From Stropharia rugosoannulata (Eukaryota > Basidiomycota > Agaricomycetes > Agaricales > Strophariaceae): a DNA stretch of 64,000 nucleotides. Location: positions 3,410,001 to 3,474,000 of the forward strand of contig JANCIK010000001.1 in assembly GCA_028532985.1 (NCBI GenBank), given 5' to 3'. Each line of letters opens with the position of its first letter. Within the stretch, counting starts at the first letter, position 1. Positions 11,224 through 21,481 of this stretch are shown piece after piece. The translations under genes were made by a program, and so were the position numbers. The notes beneath the pieces were generated by a model that was not told the DNA's origin, did no database searches, and saw only the letters and a list, made by a program, of their open reading frames with translations.

Positions 11224-13332
11224 ATGGCTGACATCGCAGAGAAAGGCTCGGGATACAACAGCGGCAGCAGCGACTATGGCTCCGAGAACAACGCCGCGAT
11301 TTATGAGCGCCCGACAGGCCTCAAGGGATTGTACTACCACCCCGTCACGCAAGTGGTAATGCTAGGCTTCGTGTGCTTTATGGGACCGGGTAAGCTTATC
11401 CTATCATGGTCTATCATTAATTTTGACGATAATATGTGCTACCAGGGTTATACAACGCGCTGAACGGTCTGGGAGGCGGTGGTCAACTTGACCCGACGAC
11501 CGCTTCAAATGCGAACGCCGCCCTGTATTCCACGTTTGCCGTGGGTGCCTTTTTCTCTGGGTGAGCATTCACAGTACATTGTACCGGATCTTCCATTGAA
11601 CGGTATTATTAAAAGGACGGTCAACAACAAGCTGGGCGCCCGGCTCACGCTTCTTCTGGGTACAACGGGCTATTCGTTATATATCGGTTCATTCCTGTGA
11701 GCATGCAGAGCGGTGGCATGAATGCCTGTCCCATACTGATAAACTGTTTGTAAAGTGCTCTCAACATCCATCCTGGGGCGGGTGCATTTGTCATTACGGC
11801 CGGTGCTATTCTTGGCCTGTGTGCGGGTCTCCTATGGACAGCCCAAGGCTCGTTGATGTTGGCTTATGGCACTGAGAGCCAAAAGGGCAAATTTATTGGT
11901 ATTTTCTGGGCTATCTTTAACTTGGGCGCTGTGGTTGGTGCTTCGGTGTCCCTGGCAGAAAATATTGAGAATAAAGTGTGTGGTTGTCCTTTCATACTCT
12001 AAGAACAACGGTGCTCAACACTCTTCATAGGCTAACTCAGGTGGGTCAATTTACGCAAATACTGCAAGTATATTTTGCGACAGTTACTGACGACTTCTCG
12101 CCGACGGTAGTGGGTAATGGAACATATGTAAGGCACGCTCTTCTCCTAGCCAAGATATGCACTCATGGCCCTCAGATTGGCTTCCTCGTCCTCACTCTGA
12201 TCGGGGTGGCCATTCCGATGGCAATGGCCGACCCCGACAAAATGATTCGTACGGATGGCACCAAAGTGACAAGCTCAAGACACCCCTCCTGGAAAGTAGA
12301 GATTCTAGGGCTCTGGGTGACGCTCCGCGACGACCCGCTCATCATCCTACTTTTCCCTATGTTCTTCGCGTCAAATTGGTTCTACACATGGCGTTAGTAC
12401 TTTGTCTCGCATTTCTACTGCTCCCAGTGAAATGAACTAACACGCGTATTTTTTCCCGTAGAATTCAACGACTACAACGCGGCCTTGTTCAACGCGCGCA
12501 CGCGCTCGCTGAACGACCTGGTCTACTGGCTTTCCCAAATCTTCGGCTCAGTGCTCATCGGCCTCTTGCTGGACCGCAAGCGTCTCTCCAGACGCGCGCG
12601 CGCCTTCTCCGGCTGGTCAATTCTCTTCGGTATGGTGTTCGTCGTACACATATGGGCCTTCTTCTACCAGAAGTTTGTTCATTGCACCAATTTCTATTGC
12701 TTAAACATAATACTGACATACGTCTAAAAGGAACTACACTAGGGCATCCATCCCTAACAACTCGACCAAGATCGACATCAACGACCACGCCTTCGGCGGC
12801 CGCGTCGTCTTGTTCATCTTCTGCGGTCTCCTCGACGCCATGTGGCAGACCACCGCGTACTGGCTCATGGGCTCTATGTCCAATGACCCCGCAAAGCTCG
12901 CGTTCCTCACCGGATTCTGTGAGCATTCCCAGAACCACGCGAAACGTAGGAACGTCACTGACTCTCCACCGCAGACAAATCCATCCAGTCGGCTGGTGCG
13001 GCGGGCGTATGGCGCGCAGACGGCGTGGGGCTCCCGTGAGTCCCACTTACTTCTACTCCAAGATCAATCATTGACACAGCTCGATTTGCAAAGATTCATG
13101 AATATCTTCCTCTCCACATGGGTTCTGCTCGCCGCCGGCCTGGTCTTCGCGCTCCCCATGATCCACCTGCGCGTCAAGGAGCAGACCGTGTTGGCAGATG
13201 AGACTATGTGCGCCTCTTCCCTCCCCTCATGTGCTATCACGGACAAACTAACAATTTCCAACTACTCTTAGGATGCGCATGGACGACTCTGGTCGCCTAC
13301 AGGACGTCAGCGCCATCGCTGCGGAGAAATAA
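11224..13332 (+). CDS. UNC93-like (DUF895) major-facilitator transporter, multi-exon with two microexons
   Basis: Polytopic membrane protein of the UNC93/DUF895 branch of the MFS; substrate unknown. ATG at 11224 opens a soluble N-terminus (MADIAEKGSGYNSGSS), then GLKGLYYHPVTQVVMLGFVCFMGPGLYNALNGLGGGGQ, the family signature of helix 1. Later blocks are NNKLGARLTLLLGTTGYSLYIGSF, the LLWTAQGSLMLAYGTESQKGKFIGIFWAIFNLGAVVG loop, KRLSRRARAFSGW and GLLDAMWQTTAYWLMGSMSNDPAKLAF. The end reads DETMMRMDDSGRLQDVSAIAAEK, stop at 13330-13332. Between 11976 and 12175 the frame ENK-ANS-VGNGTY-IGF requires exons of only 10 nt (12031-12040) and 17 nt (12111-12127). Introns are otherwise 45-70 nt. No nearby gene suggests its cargo. 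Confidence 0.85.
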
Positions 13333-14573
13333 AAGCGCCCCTTTGCAAGCTATAATGATGCCATTACTGCTTTGATTTTCCTACTCCATGCACTTATGTA
13401 CTGCTCATTGATTTTTAACAAATGAACGAACGCTCCGAGAAAACGATACTTACGCCTATACCCGAGTCCCGACGGTGACGCTTCTGATAAAATAATGATG
13501 TCTCCATTTTCGTAAATATACATGGACACGTCCGACATCCTAGGGGAAGCTAGAAATTTACTAGTTAGATGTTACTATTTTACTGTCCTGCTGAACAACG
13601 TGATTGGACATGAACACCTTCCTGTTTTGGAATCTGACTTACCACATTTGACATTCGAAATCACTACTTCCGTGTTTGGGCCAGCTTCAACTTGCCTCAA
13701 TTCTCTGTTAAAATGTTTCGAGTAATCATCAGTAAATTAACAAATCCGAGGAAGGCAAAATACTTAATCTCCGGATAACATTTGAGAAAAGAAGTCGTTA
13801 AACGACATTCAAAGGTATAGCTTAGCAGAAGTGCTCATACACATAGCTCAAGCCAACTGGCTTTGTAAGCAGCATGGACATTGAAAAGGGTAAGTAAAAA
13901 TAGCCTCTTATCAACGAGCCATTTTTTGAAAAAGTATCTACTGCATAGTTAGTATCATGGGAAGGTTGTTCTCGCGTTGGAGTTACGGGGACAACCCCAG
14001 TTAACAAACTAGAGATATTAACCTCTCTCCAATCTTACTTCAATCGACAAAAAATAGCGTCTCCCACCCAGCAATGTTATCTGATTTGTGGAGAGTAGAC
14101 CTCTGGAGTCTACTTATGCATGGGACATAACACCACAGTTAAAAATATCAACTCCAGCGACTTACTATTCACGATTCTGCAATCTGGATATACTCTAATG
14201 CGGGACGTAGTATACATTTCTCCTCCAGTCTTTACATCTGTATATTCGCAATATTTAGCGAAAAATCGGCAGCGCCTCTAATATGTAGATTTACAAGCAA
14301 GTACATTAAATTGGGAAGCCAGGGGGACCGTGAGTGGCCGACGGGTGGAGGTGGCGGAAAGAGATGAAAGAAGGCTGGCGCAATAAGACTGCCCAAAATC
14401 GGAGGAGGGGAGGGGAAAGGGTTGGTGGCTATGTATACTCAGAGAATAAAATGAGAGAGAAAGGCGACAAAGTAAAAACACGCACAGAAGCTACAATATA
14501 CAAGCGCCATAAAATGTGCCAGAGGCCCGCTGGCGTCCTCCTGATAGTGTGGTATAAGTAATGGAAAAGGGAA
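13333..14573. other. Intergenic between convergent UNC93-like and NMNAT genes
   Basis: About 1.2 kb, AT-rich, holding two 3' flanks. Short frames (13522-13725 +, 14334-14561 +) are unrecognised. I see no repeats or RNA gene. Confidence 0.5.
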
Positions 14574-15782
14574 TCAGCGCAGCTCCGCTTTCTTGGAGGA
14601 GCCTGAGGGATGGTCGCGGTCGATGCCCTTTTCCTTTTCCTTTTCCTTGTCTTTGCCTTTGTCTGACTGGGCCGCTGCGGCAGAGTTGGCTGTCTCGTCT
14701 TGGTACAGCCCATTTTGTTCGATGTAGTCCACAACGGAATTGGGCAACAGGTAACGCACGGAGAGCCCTCTCCGTAGGAACAGACGGACCTGCACCAGGT
14801 TAAATCCGGCTCATTAACTGTGGTTGAGACATACCTTAGTACTGGACACGTCGTTCTGGATTAGTTGTGATATCAGGTGAATATTGCTCCGCCAGCGCGC
14901 CAGGTTATCCGTCGCCTGGTCCATGCCCGTCCCTGCTCGCTCGACAATCAAGCATCCATAGCGTCCCAGTATGTGCTCGAGCTATGAAGTACATGAGCGC
15001 TAAATTTCTCAGAGCCGAGTAAGGACTAACATCAGAGTATGCCCAGACGCCCGGTTCGCTCATCGTGCCAATGAGATCGGAGCCAGCCAGCAGCATGACG
15101 CGCACCTTCCGGTGCTCGCCATCGCGCGTGCGGACACCCCCCAGGACGGTGTTGATCTCGTAGTCAAAGTGGTCGAGGACGATGGCCGTGCGCTGGTACG
15201 ACTGGAACGCCTCCCAGCTGTCCACCATGAGCCATGTGTCCGAGTCCTCGGCAGCGAGCGTACACATATTCACCCTGGGGAATGCAGGTCAGCCTCTGAT
15301 GGACGCTTAATTTGGGGGCATGAGAAAACGGCGGAGGCGCTAGGCCAATCAGGGCCAGGCGGTGGCAGGGCGTCATACGACCGCCGGATGGGTTGCCGAA
15401 ATGAGGCATCCGGATAGATGGTAGATGGAAGCGCCTGTCCCGCGCGCGGCACGGGCAGTCAATGCGATAGAAGATGGGGAAAGAGAGGAGCAGATAACGG
15501 TGCCCACCTGTGGCGTGCGCTGAGCAGCCCGGGTTTCTTGTACATGTCGCTGACGGGACTGAGGTACCCCCCGACGATCTCAAAGTCGGTGTTCTGCCGG
15601 ACGTAGTCTTTGGCCATCTCAAACATGCGGAGGTGGAGGTAGGTGACGGGGCTGAAGGAGCCACATGCTACGAGGACAATGGGCGTTTTGGCAGGATTGT
15701 TGAGAACGGTGTTGAGGCGGTTGTGGGGGAAGGCGTAGTTGGGGGGGTTGGTGAACGACTCTGTAAGGTGGGAGGTGGACAT
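14574..15782 (-). CDS. NMA1: Nicotinamide/nicotinate mononucleotide adenylyltransferase (NMNAT)
   Basis: Joins NMN or NaMN with ATP to make NAD+ or its deamido form, the last common step of NAD synthesis. ATG at 15782 (MSTSHLTESF). The nucleotide-binding motif GSFSPVTYLHLRMFEMA, a GxFxPxTxxH variant, lies about 40 residues in. It is followed by FEIVGGYLSPVSDMYKKPGLLSARHR. After an intron come MCTLAAEDSDTWLMVDSWEA and the long helix with RTAIVLDHFDYEIN, then VMLLAGSDLIGTM and the acceptor region LEHILGRYGCLIVERAG. The second signature, VSSTKVRLFLRRG, is the ISSTxxR phosphate-binding motif. The tail after QNGLYQDE is a charged KGKDKEKEKEKG segment. Four exons are implied. The assignment is firm; nuclear or cytosolic location is not resolved, and no presequence is seen. 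Confidence 0.93.
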
Positions 15783-16140
15783 TTGGGCTGGGAGAGGACA
15801 AGATTCGATTTGTCTGCACATCCGTTATGCACTGCCGGTCATCCTTTCCCACGCCTCCAGCCCATCCTCCTCGATGGTGCAATCCGAGTCTGTATTCGGA
15901 TCCGACATCACCTTGACTCAGCCAATGCCCGCAAGTGCCCATTTGCTCCCAAGCACCGAGCACCGGCTCTCCGGAACAGCAGCCAATTACCATCGCAAGG
16001 AAATATTTGAATTCCAATCGGAACAACAAGCTTCATGAATCCAACACAATTCTGACCTCTTTAAAAACCACGGTTATCGCGGCGACTGCTAGCCCATCAT
16101 GAGTAAGATGGTTAAAGCTTAATGTACATCTTTTAATTAT
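15783..16140. other. NMNAT promoter / GCDH 3' flank
   Basis: About 360 nt between the NMNAT start and the stop of the next minus-strand gene. No open frame of note. Confidence 0.5.
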
Positions 16141-18210
16141 TCAGTTTGCAAATGCAGGAATGCCCGTCATGGCCTTGCCCAAGATAAGAGCATGGATGTC
16201 CTGAGGTCCAAGCCAGTCAGTCTACTCACCCCCATGGAATGGACAGCGGTCTATCATTACTTACATTGGTACCTAGGGGCATAGACATGTAAGAAACATG
16301 ACTTAAATCAATGCCTGATTTAATGAACTCACCTTCATAAGTGTTAGTCACTTGCAAATTAGCAACATGGCGCCCAACATGGTATCTACATATCGCCAAA
16401 CCTGGTTAGCCATCGTTCACCGCAGGACCAGCGGATAACGCACTCATCCGAAGAAGCATTTCCGCCCAAAATATCCAGCACGATCCTGCTCTGCTGTAGC
16501 GCCTTGCCGCAATTGTTTCGCTTGATCATGCTAATCATCTCGGGTGCGAGCTTGCCCTCGTCCTTCAGCCGGCCGACCACCAGCGCCGCCTGAAGGCCGA
16601 GCGCGACCTCCGTCTGCGCGTCGACAAGCTTCTTCTGCACGAGCTGGAACGACGCCAGCGGGCGCCCGAACTGGTGCCGCTCGAGTGCGTACGTGCGCGT
16701 ACGCTCGATGCAGTCCTCAAGCGCGCCCATAACGCCCCACGCGATGCCGTACCTAAGAGCCTTTGATTAGCGCGCGAGGCCCCACAGCCGGCTCACAGAT
16801 ATAGAGGACATACCTAGCCGAGTTCAGGCATGAGAACGGTGACCCGAGACCCTTAGTCTTGGGCAGCAGCGCGTCGTGCCCTACGCGGACAGAGTCCATG
16901 AAGATGGACCCTGTCAATGAGACACGTAGCGCCACTTTATTTTTAATGGGTGGGGCGGTCAAGCCTTTCATACCCTGCACTTCGTGTTGAATAGCAGATA
17001 CGTCACCAATGGAGATGAAGTACTCACCTTTTCCAAGATAAATCCACGAATACGATCGTCCCACTTGCACTTCGCCCAAACGATGAACACATCGCTAATT
17101 AAATCAGGAGATGTTAAGGTGGCCTTGTTTATTTGACAAAGGGAAGAATATTCACGCTACTGGAGAATTGGAGATCCACGTCTTGCTCCCGTTGAGAACG
17201 AAGCCGCCGTCCACCTCCTCGGCAGTCGTCTCCATTCCAGCTGGATCAGAACCATGGTTAGGCTCAGTCAAACCCTGGTAATTATGCAAATCAATACGCA
17301 GTCCACTGATTAGAGTACGACTAAACTCACGAAAGCCCCAATAATCTCTCCCTTAGCTGTGCCAAACATTTAGCACCTTCAAATTCGCAGGTCGGCATAA
17401 ACACGCACCCAAGCGAGGCAGGTACTTCTCCTTCTGCGCCTCCGTCCCGAACTCATTGATCGGGTGCATCACAAGCGCCGACTGCACCGACGTCATCGAG
17501 CGGTATCCTGAATCCACACTGAGCACCGTAAACACACCCTGCCACGCGAGTCATCTAACAACACAAACTGACCGCTCAATCTCACGCGACACCAGGCCGT
17601 ACGCGACGTTGCTCACGCCGGCGCAACCGTAACCCTGTATCGTGGGCCCCAGCAGGCCGAGCGCGCCCATCTCGGGCAGGATCTTATAGTCGAACTCTGT
17701 GCGTGCGCAGATTTGTCTGTGTCAGTACCCTTGCATACAGAGAGGTGCGAGCATGCATACCTTCCGTTCTCCAGCCGTGGATCACGCGCGGCATGAGGTT
17801 CTCCTGTGCATAGTGTCAGCACACTATGCATTGTATGAGACGGAACGTGGCGGACCTGGCAATATTCGCGCGCGACATCCCTATAAAGCGTCCTAGTAAA
17901 AATAAGAGGAGCAAAAGATCCGTTAGACATACCTAATGGCAATCTCCTCATCCGTGAGTTGAGACTCCAGAGTCAAGGGATCCTGCAGGGCTATCAGTTT
18001 TGCGTTCAACACGAGATAGGATTATGTCTTTCCTCCCAGTTGAATTTGGCGTAACCTATGCTCCAACGCCTTCAATGAGACGAAATACGGTAAATGCATG
18101 TCAGTCGACGTACCAGATGCTTCCCGAACCCCAGTCGGAGCATACCCACGAACCGCTCGACTCGAAGCTTGAACAAGACGCAAGGGCTGCTGGCGCTGTA
18201 AGTTTAGCAT
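16141..18210 (-). CDS. GCDH: Glutaryl-CoA dehydrogenase (mitochondrial acyl-CoA dehydrogenase family), many exons, one non-canonical splice donor
   Basis: FAD enzyme that dehydrogenates and decarboxylates glutaryl-CoA to crotonyl-CoA in lysine and tryptophan breakdown. The N-terminus from 18210 ([20 protein letters not shown]) is arginine-rich without acids, a mitochondrial presequence. Recognisable blocks: [41 protein letters not shown], the flavin region [19 protein letters not shown] and [18 protein letters not shown]. These continue with [73 protein letters not shown] and the ending [20 protein letters not shown]. The C-terminus FAN is not a peroxisomal signal. Exon 2 is only 23 nt. The intron after NWE (17983-18032, 50 nt) begins GAAAGA instead of GTAAGA; all other junctions are ordinary. 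Either a rare GA-AG intron is spliced, or the allele is damaged. Confidence 0.9.
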
Positions 18211-18361
18211 TGTTTCGACTGTGCAAAAAGATAGAGAAAATAGAGGCGGAAGGGGTCTTTATGGTTATTGCAGTCTCTGATGTTGTCCGTGAGGAAGATC
18301 CGGACTGAAGGCTTGGTTCATACCCGGTTGATCGCATTAAATATATCAGACTCATGTGATC

Positions 18362-18395
18362 GCGCTAATTAGCGCCTACACTGCACAGTGCAGGC
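18362..18395. promoter_or_regulatory. Adjacent palindromes about 150 bp upstream of GCDH
   Basis: A perfect 14-bp palindrome (GCGCTAATTAGCGC, 18362-18375) overlaps by two bases a 22-bp near-perfect palindrome (GCCTACACTG-CA-CAGTGCAGGC, 18374-18395, one mismatch per arm). The TAATTA core is homeodomain-like. Placement upstream of the GCDH start suggests a binding site for dimeric regulators; this is inference. Confidence 0.4.
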
Positions 18396-19067
18396 GTCGT
18401 GCACAATAAAACATACCCCACAAAACAAAACAAAGCAACGACGTTGACATAATGCAAGTGCTGGCCTCCATGTCCATTTGTCAATAATTATAGCGGACCA
18501 GTGAATGGCGGATACAGTAGTTGTCGGCGAATCTATAGATGTTCATATGAGCCCAGTGTAATTAATGATTATCTGTAGGCCGCCATGCGTAGGAGATTGA
18601 AAACATATGGCTGGTTTCCTTCGACATGCCCATATTCTCAAGCGTTATTAGCTGTCTCTGAGCCCATCGTTTCTCAGCGCGCAGCATTTACCTCCACTAC
18701 GCTTTGTACTTTAGGCAGATGTTCTATGTTCGCTCTTATCGGCTGTCGCTTCTAGACTACGCAGACGTCACTTCAGGCGATGAAATCCAATCCAGAATCC
18801 TGGAAAATTGAATTGTATCGGACAGCCTGCTACTTTTCCATTACGCAACTAGGTATTCTTCCACCACGAAACCAACGGAAGAATGCAGCTATGCTGCGTG
18901 CAAATGTTAATTGGCCGGTAGGGCTGTCTTCAGGGAATGAATCGATCCACTGGTTATGGGTCTCTATATCACAGCGTAGTTTGTTCGACTTCATCGCAAT
19001 GCATGGAAACATGTCATATTGCACATATGATAAGAAAAGGAGTAGGGCATGTATATGCAAAGGTGAA
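18396..19067. other. Intergenic upstream of GCDH and downstream of eL33
   Basis: About 670 nt, no gene supported. The frame at 18780-19097 (+) overlaps the last exon of eL33 on the other strand and is unrecognised. Confidence 0.5.
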
Positions 19068-19753
19068 TCAGATGTTCGAGGGGTAGAGCATCTGTAAACA
19101 TATTAGGAAAAACTAAGAGGGAAGGATCTGGTCGAAAACGTACGACGCGGACGCTGGCACCGAATGCACGAGGAGGGAGGTTGCTTCGGAATTTTGACTT
19201 GACAACACCGGAAGATCCATGAGGCCTTGTCACTCGTCTATGCAGAATTGCGGTTAGAACACCAGTGAAGATATAATTGCGATGGCACTCACCCCCAGAT
19301 GACGCGAACCTTCGAGCCCTGGATCTCCTTCTTCGCCTTGTAAACGAATGCAACGCGCTATCACCGCCCATCAATTTCTTGTCCAACTTATGGTAGATCC
19401 TAACCCACCTTTCCGAGGTAGAATTGGGCATCCTCCTTGGTGGCAACCCCCTCAATCTGGATCAGCGAGGTGTTGGGGCGAGTGTTGCGCTTAGCGCGCT
19501 TGTGGCCGAGGACGCGACCTTTGCTGTACAATCTAGTAAATTAAAGCAGAGTCAGCGAATTTCCGACTGAACGTTCGAGAGCCGTGAAGGGGATGCGGGA
19601 GCAGGGGTGGTTTTAATTTGTGGTAGTTCGGCGGTTCGTCATCCAAAGTGCCTCCAAGCCATCCATCGTCTTCCAACATTTCACAGCATTTGAGAATTCT
19701 CCCATTCCTTCCTTCGGACTTCTTGGGTGCGTAACTCACCTAGTTGAGCCCAT
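19068..19753 (-). CDS. RPL33: 60S ribosomal protein eL33 (RPL33/L35Ae), five exons
   Basis: Cytosolic large-subunit ribosomal protein. Exon 1 is tiny (ATGGGCTCAACTAG, 19753 down to 19740) and gives MGSTR. Exon 2 gives [20 protein letters not shown] and [20 protein letters not shown]; exon 3 gives [21 protein letters not shown]; exon 4 gives [20 protein letters not shown] and [11 protein letters not shown]. The last exon encodes only MLYPSNI plus the TGA at 19068-19070. This matches the family along its full usual length of about 107 residues. An intron close to the ATG is typical of fungal ribosomal protein genes. It is divergent from the IMPACT-domain gene, 256 bp apart. Confidence 0.95.
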
Positions 19754-20009
19754 TTTCGGTCTTGAGGTGTGCCGGCGTCGTTGACAATCTTGAGGGGGTT
19801 ACTTTTGGTGCGACTAGATTGGTGAGCAGCGTCGTTCCTGCAACCTCTGAATCAAACATGGACAAACACTCACCTTCCCCCCTGTCAATCACTATTCGAC
19901 CGTCCACACTTCTTCCGTGTACCCATCACCCCGACTTGCGAGTTCTTTACTCTCTATGGAACAACTCTTGGGGGAAGGATAGAATTTTTTGGATCGAGTG
20001 CTACTACTT

Positions 20010-20856
20010 ATGTCTCAGTCCGAAATTTTTTTGTCACAAGAGCTCGATGGCAGCCTGGATGCATTCATTACTTCTAAACGGCCTCATCCGGAGCCCATAG
20101 CCACCTCCCAAGAGATCCGGGATCGCGGTTCAATATTCATAGCTAATATATACCAAGCCAGTACTCCGGAGCAAGCGAAGGCGCGTCTCAATCACCTCAA
20201 GCACGTCGTCCATCGAGCCAGAAAAGCCACACATGAAATCTCAGCATGGAGGTGTATGGTTCTCAAGCAAGGACGCACTGGGCTTGGTGGTCCAGACGAT
20301 TTCGAACTTCTTGAAGGAAGCAAAGATGATGGGGAGAGTTGGGCTGGAGCAAGAGTTCTGAAAGTAATGCAGAATATGGCTGTGATCGACGCAGTAGTAG
20401 TTGTCAGTCGCTGGTGAGCTCTGCTCTGATGCTTTCAGTCATTTCTCATCCTCATATCTACGCGAAAGGTACGGTGGAACAATGCTAGGTCCAGCGCGCT
20501 TCTCTCATATTGAGACCTGCGCGGAGGAGGTCTGCAAGGCGTTCAAGCAAAATGAAGAGCTTAAAGACTATATCACAACCCTCCGAACCTTAGACAGTCT
20601 ACTTGACGGACATCGACAGCGACTTGCTGCGTTAACAACAGGGGGTTCTGCTGAGAAGACTTTACCATCCGCAACCGTGCCCAACACTGACACACCATCT
20701 TCGAAACGCGAGGCAAAGAAAATGGACTATAGCTCTTTAGATATGTCGAAAGCGAAGCGACTCATTGAAGCTCGGGAAAGGTCCATTAAAAGTGTACAAT
20801 CTGCTATTTCCAAGAAACAGGCGACTTTAAATGCAACCGAGGAACGCCTGGATTAA
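20010..20856 (+). CDS. IMPACT/YIH1-family (UPF0029) protein lacking the RWD domain, two exons
   Basis: Predicted 263 residues from ATG 20010, with one 55-nt intron (20414-20468) that rebuilds the codon for Trp in VVSRW/YGGTMLGPARF. The IMPACT core runs from SQEIRDRGSIFIANIYQAST through KATHEISAWRCMVL, DDGESWAGARVLKVMQ and VIDAVVVVSRWYGGTMLGP to RFSHI. The YGGxxLGxxRF signature and the preceding AG..L are diagnostic. Yeast Yih1 and mammalian IMPACT carry an N-terminal RWD domain that competes with Gcn1-Gcn2 binding; here only about 30 residues precede the core, so that interaction may be absent. The C-terminus is a charged coiled-coil-like helix (KKMDYSSLDMSKAKRLIEAR). The basic function, modulation of the amino-acid starvation kinase pathway, is not established for this shortened form. 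Confidence 0.85.
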
Positions 20857-20911
20857 ATCCTCTTGCAGATACAAGGGAAGCACATATACCGTCTTGTAGA
20901 AAGTGACTCCT

Positions 20912-21274
20912 CGGTCGCCCAGGATCGATGTGAATGAGATATTTGGATCAAATATCGACCTTATTCACTTTTCCACATGCTCAACAACCACCCCAGTGCT
21001 AAATCGTTTGTTGGAGGAACCATCTATCAATATCATTTCTCCGCGCATTCTACTATCACCGATGCTCCAGTATGGAGTTGTCGACAGCATTGAACTTGTC
21101 GAAGGACCATACTTTGCTGATGTTCCGTGCTTTGTTGCCATTGGAATGGTTGAAATCGCTAGCTGCGAGATCCGAGCACACCGCGGGCAGAGCGTCAAGA
21201 CGGGACAAGAATTCTGTAGATATGTGTCTTGGCGCCAAGCTCACAATAAGCGCCCGGTACTCTACCCTACTTAA
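20912..21274 (+). pseudogene. Phosphatidylserine decarboxylase-like C-terminal remnant
   Basis: Open frame of about 120 codons without its own ATG, 60 bp after the IMPACT-domain gene. It reads VNEIFGSNIDLIHFST, TTTPVLNRLLEEP, QYGVVDSIELVEGPYFADV, then FVAIGMVEIASCEIRAHRGQ and SVKTGQEF. The last block resembles the PSD segment that precedes the self-processing site (usually an E/Q-L-G-x-F-x-x-GGS/LGS motif). Here the frame continues RYVSWRQAHN and ends at TAA 21272-21274, so the processing serine motif is absent and the N-terminal half of the enzyme is missing. I read it as a decayed copy. It could also be a downstream exon of an unrecognised protein. Confidence 0.45.
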
Positions 21275-21481
21275 GTACAGTTGTCTTCTCACTTCTCAGT
21301 CATATCCTCGTGTAGGCGTAATATATTTTCCGTAAATTTCAAGGCGAGATGTCCTAATTAGTTTCCGGCAACCTCCTAATGGTCAACTGACAAAAAACCT
21401 TACAAGCAAGATAATGAAAGGAAGATGTTCTAATTAATATATCCAAGCAGCTTCTAGCAAAGATTCAAGTTCCCGGCATAA

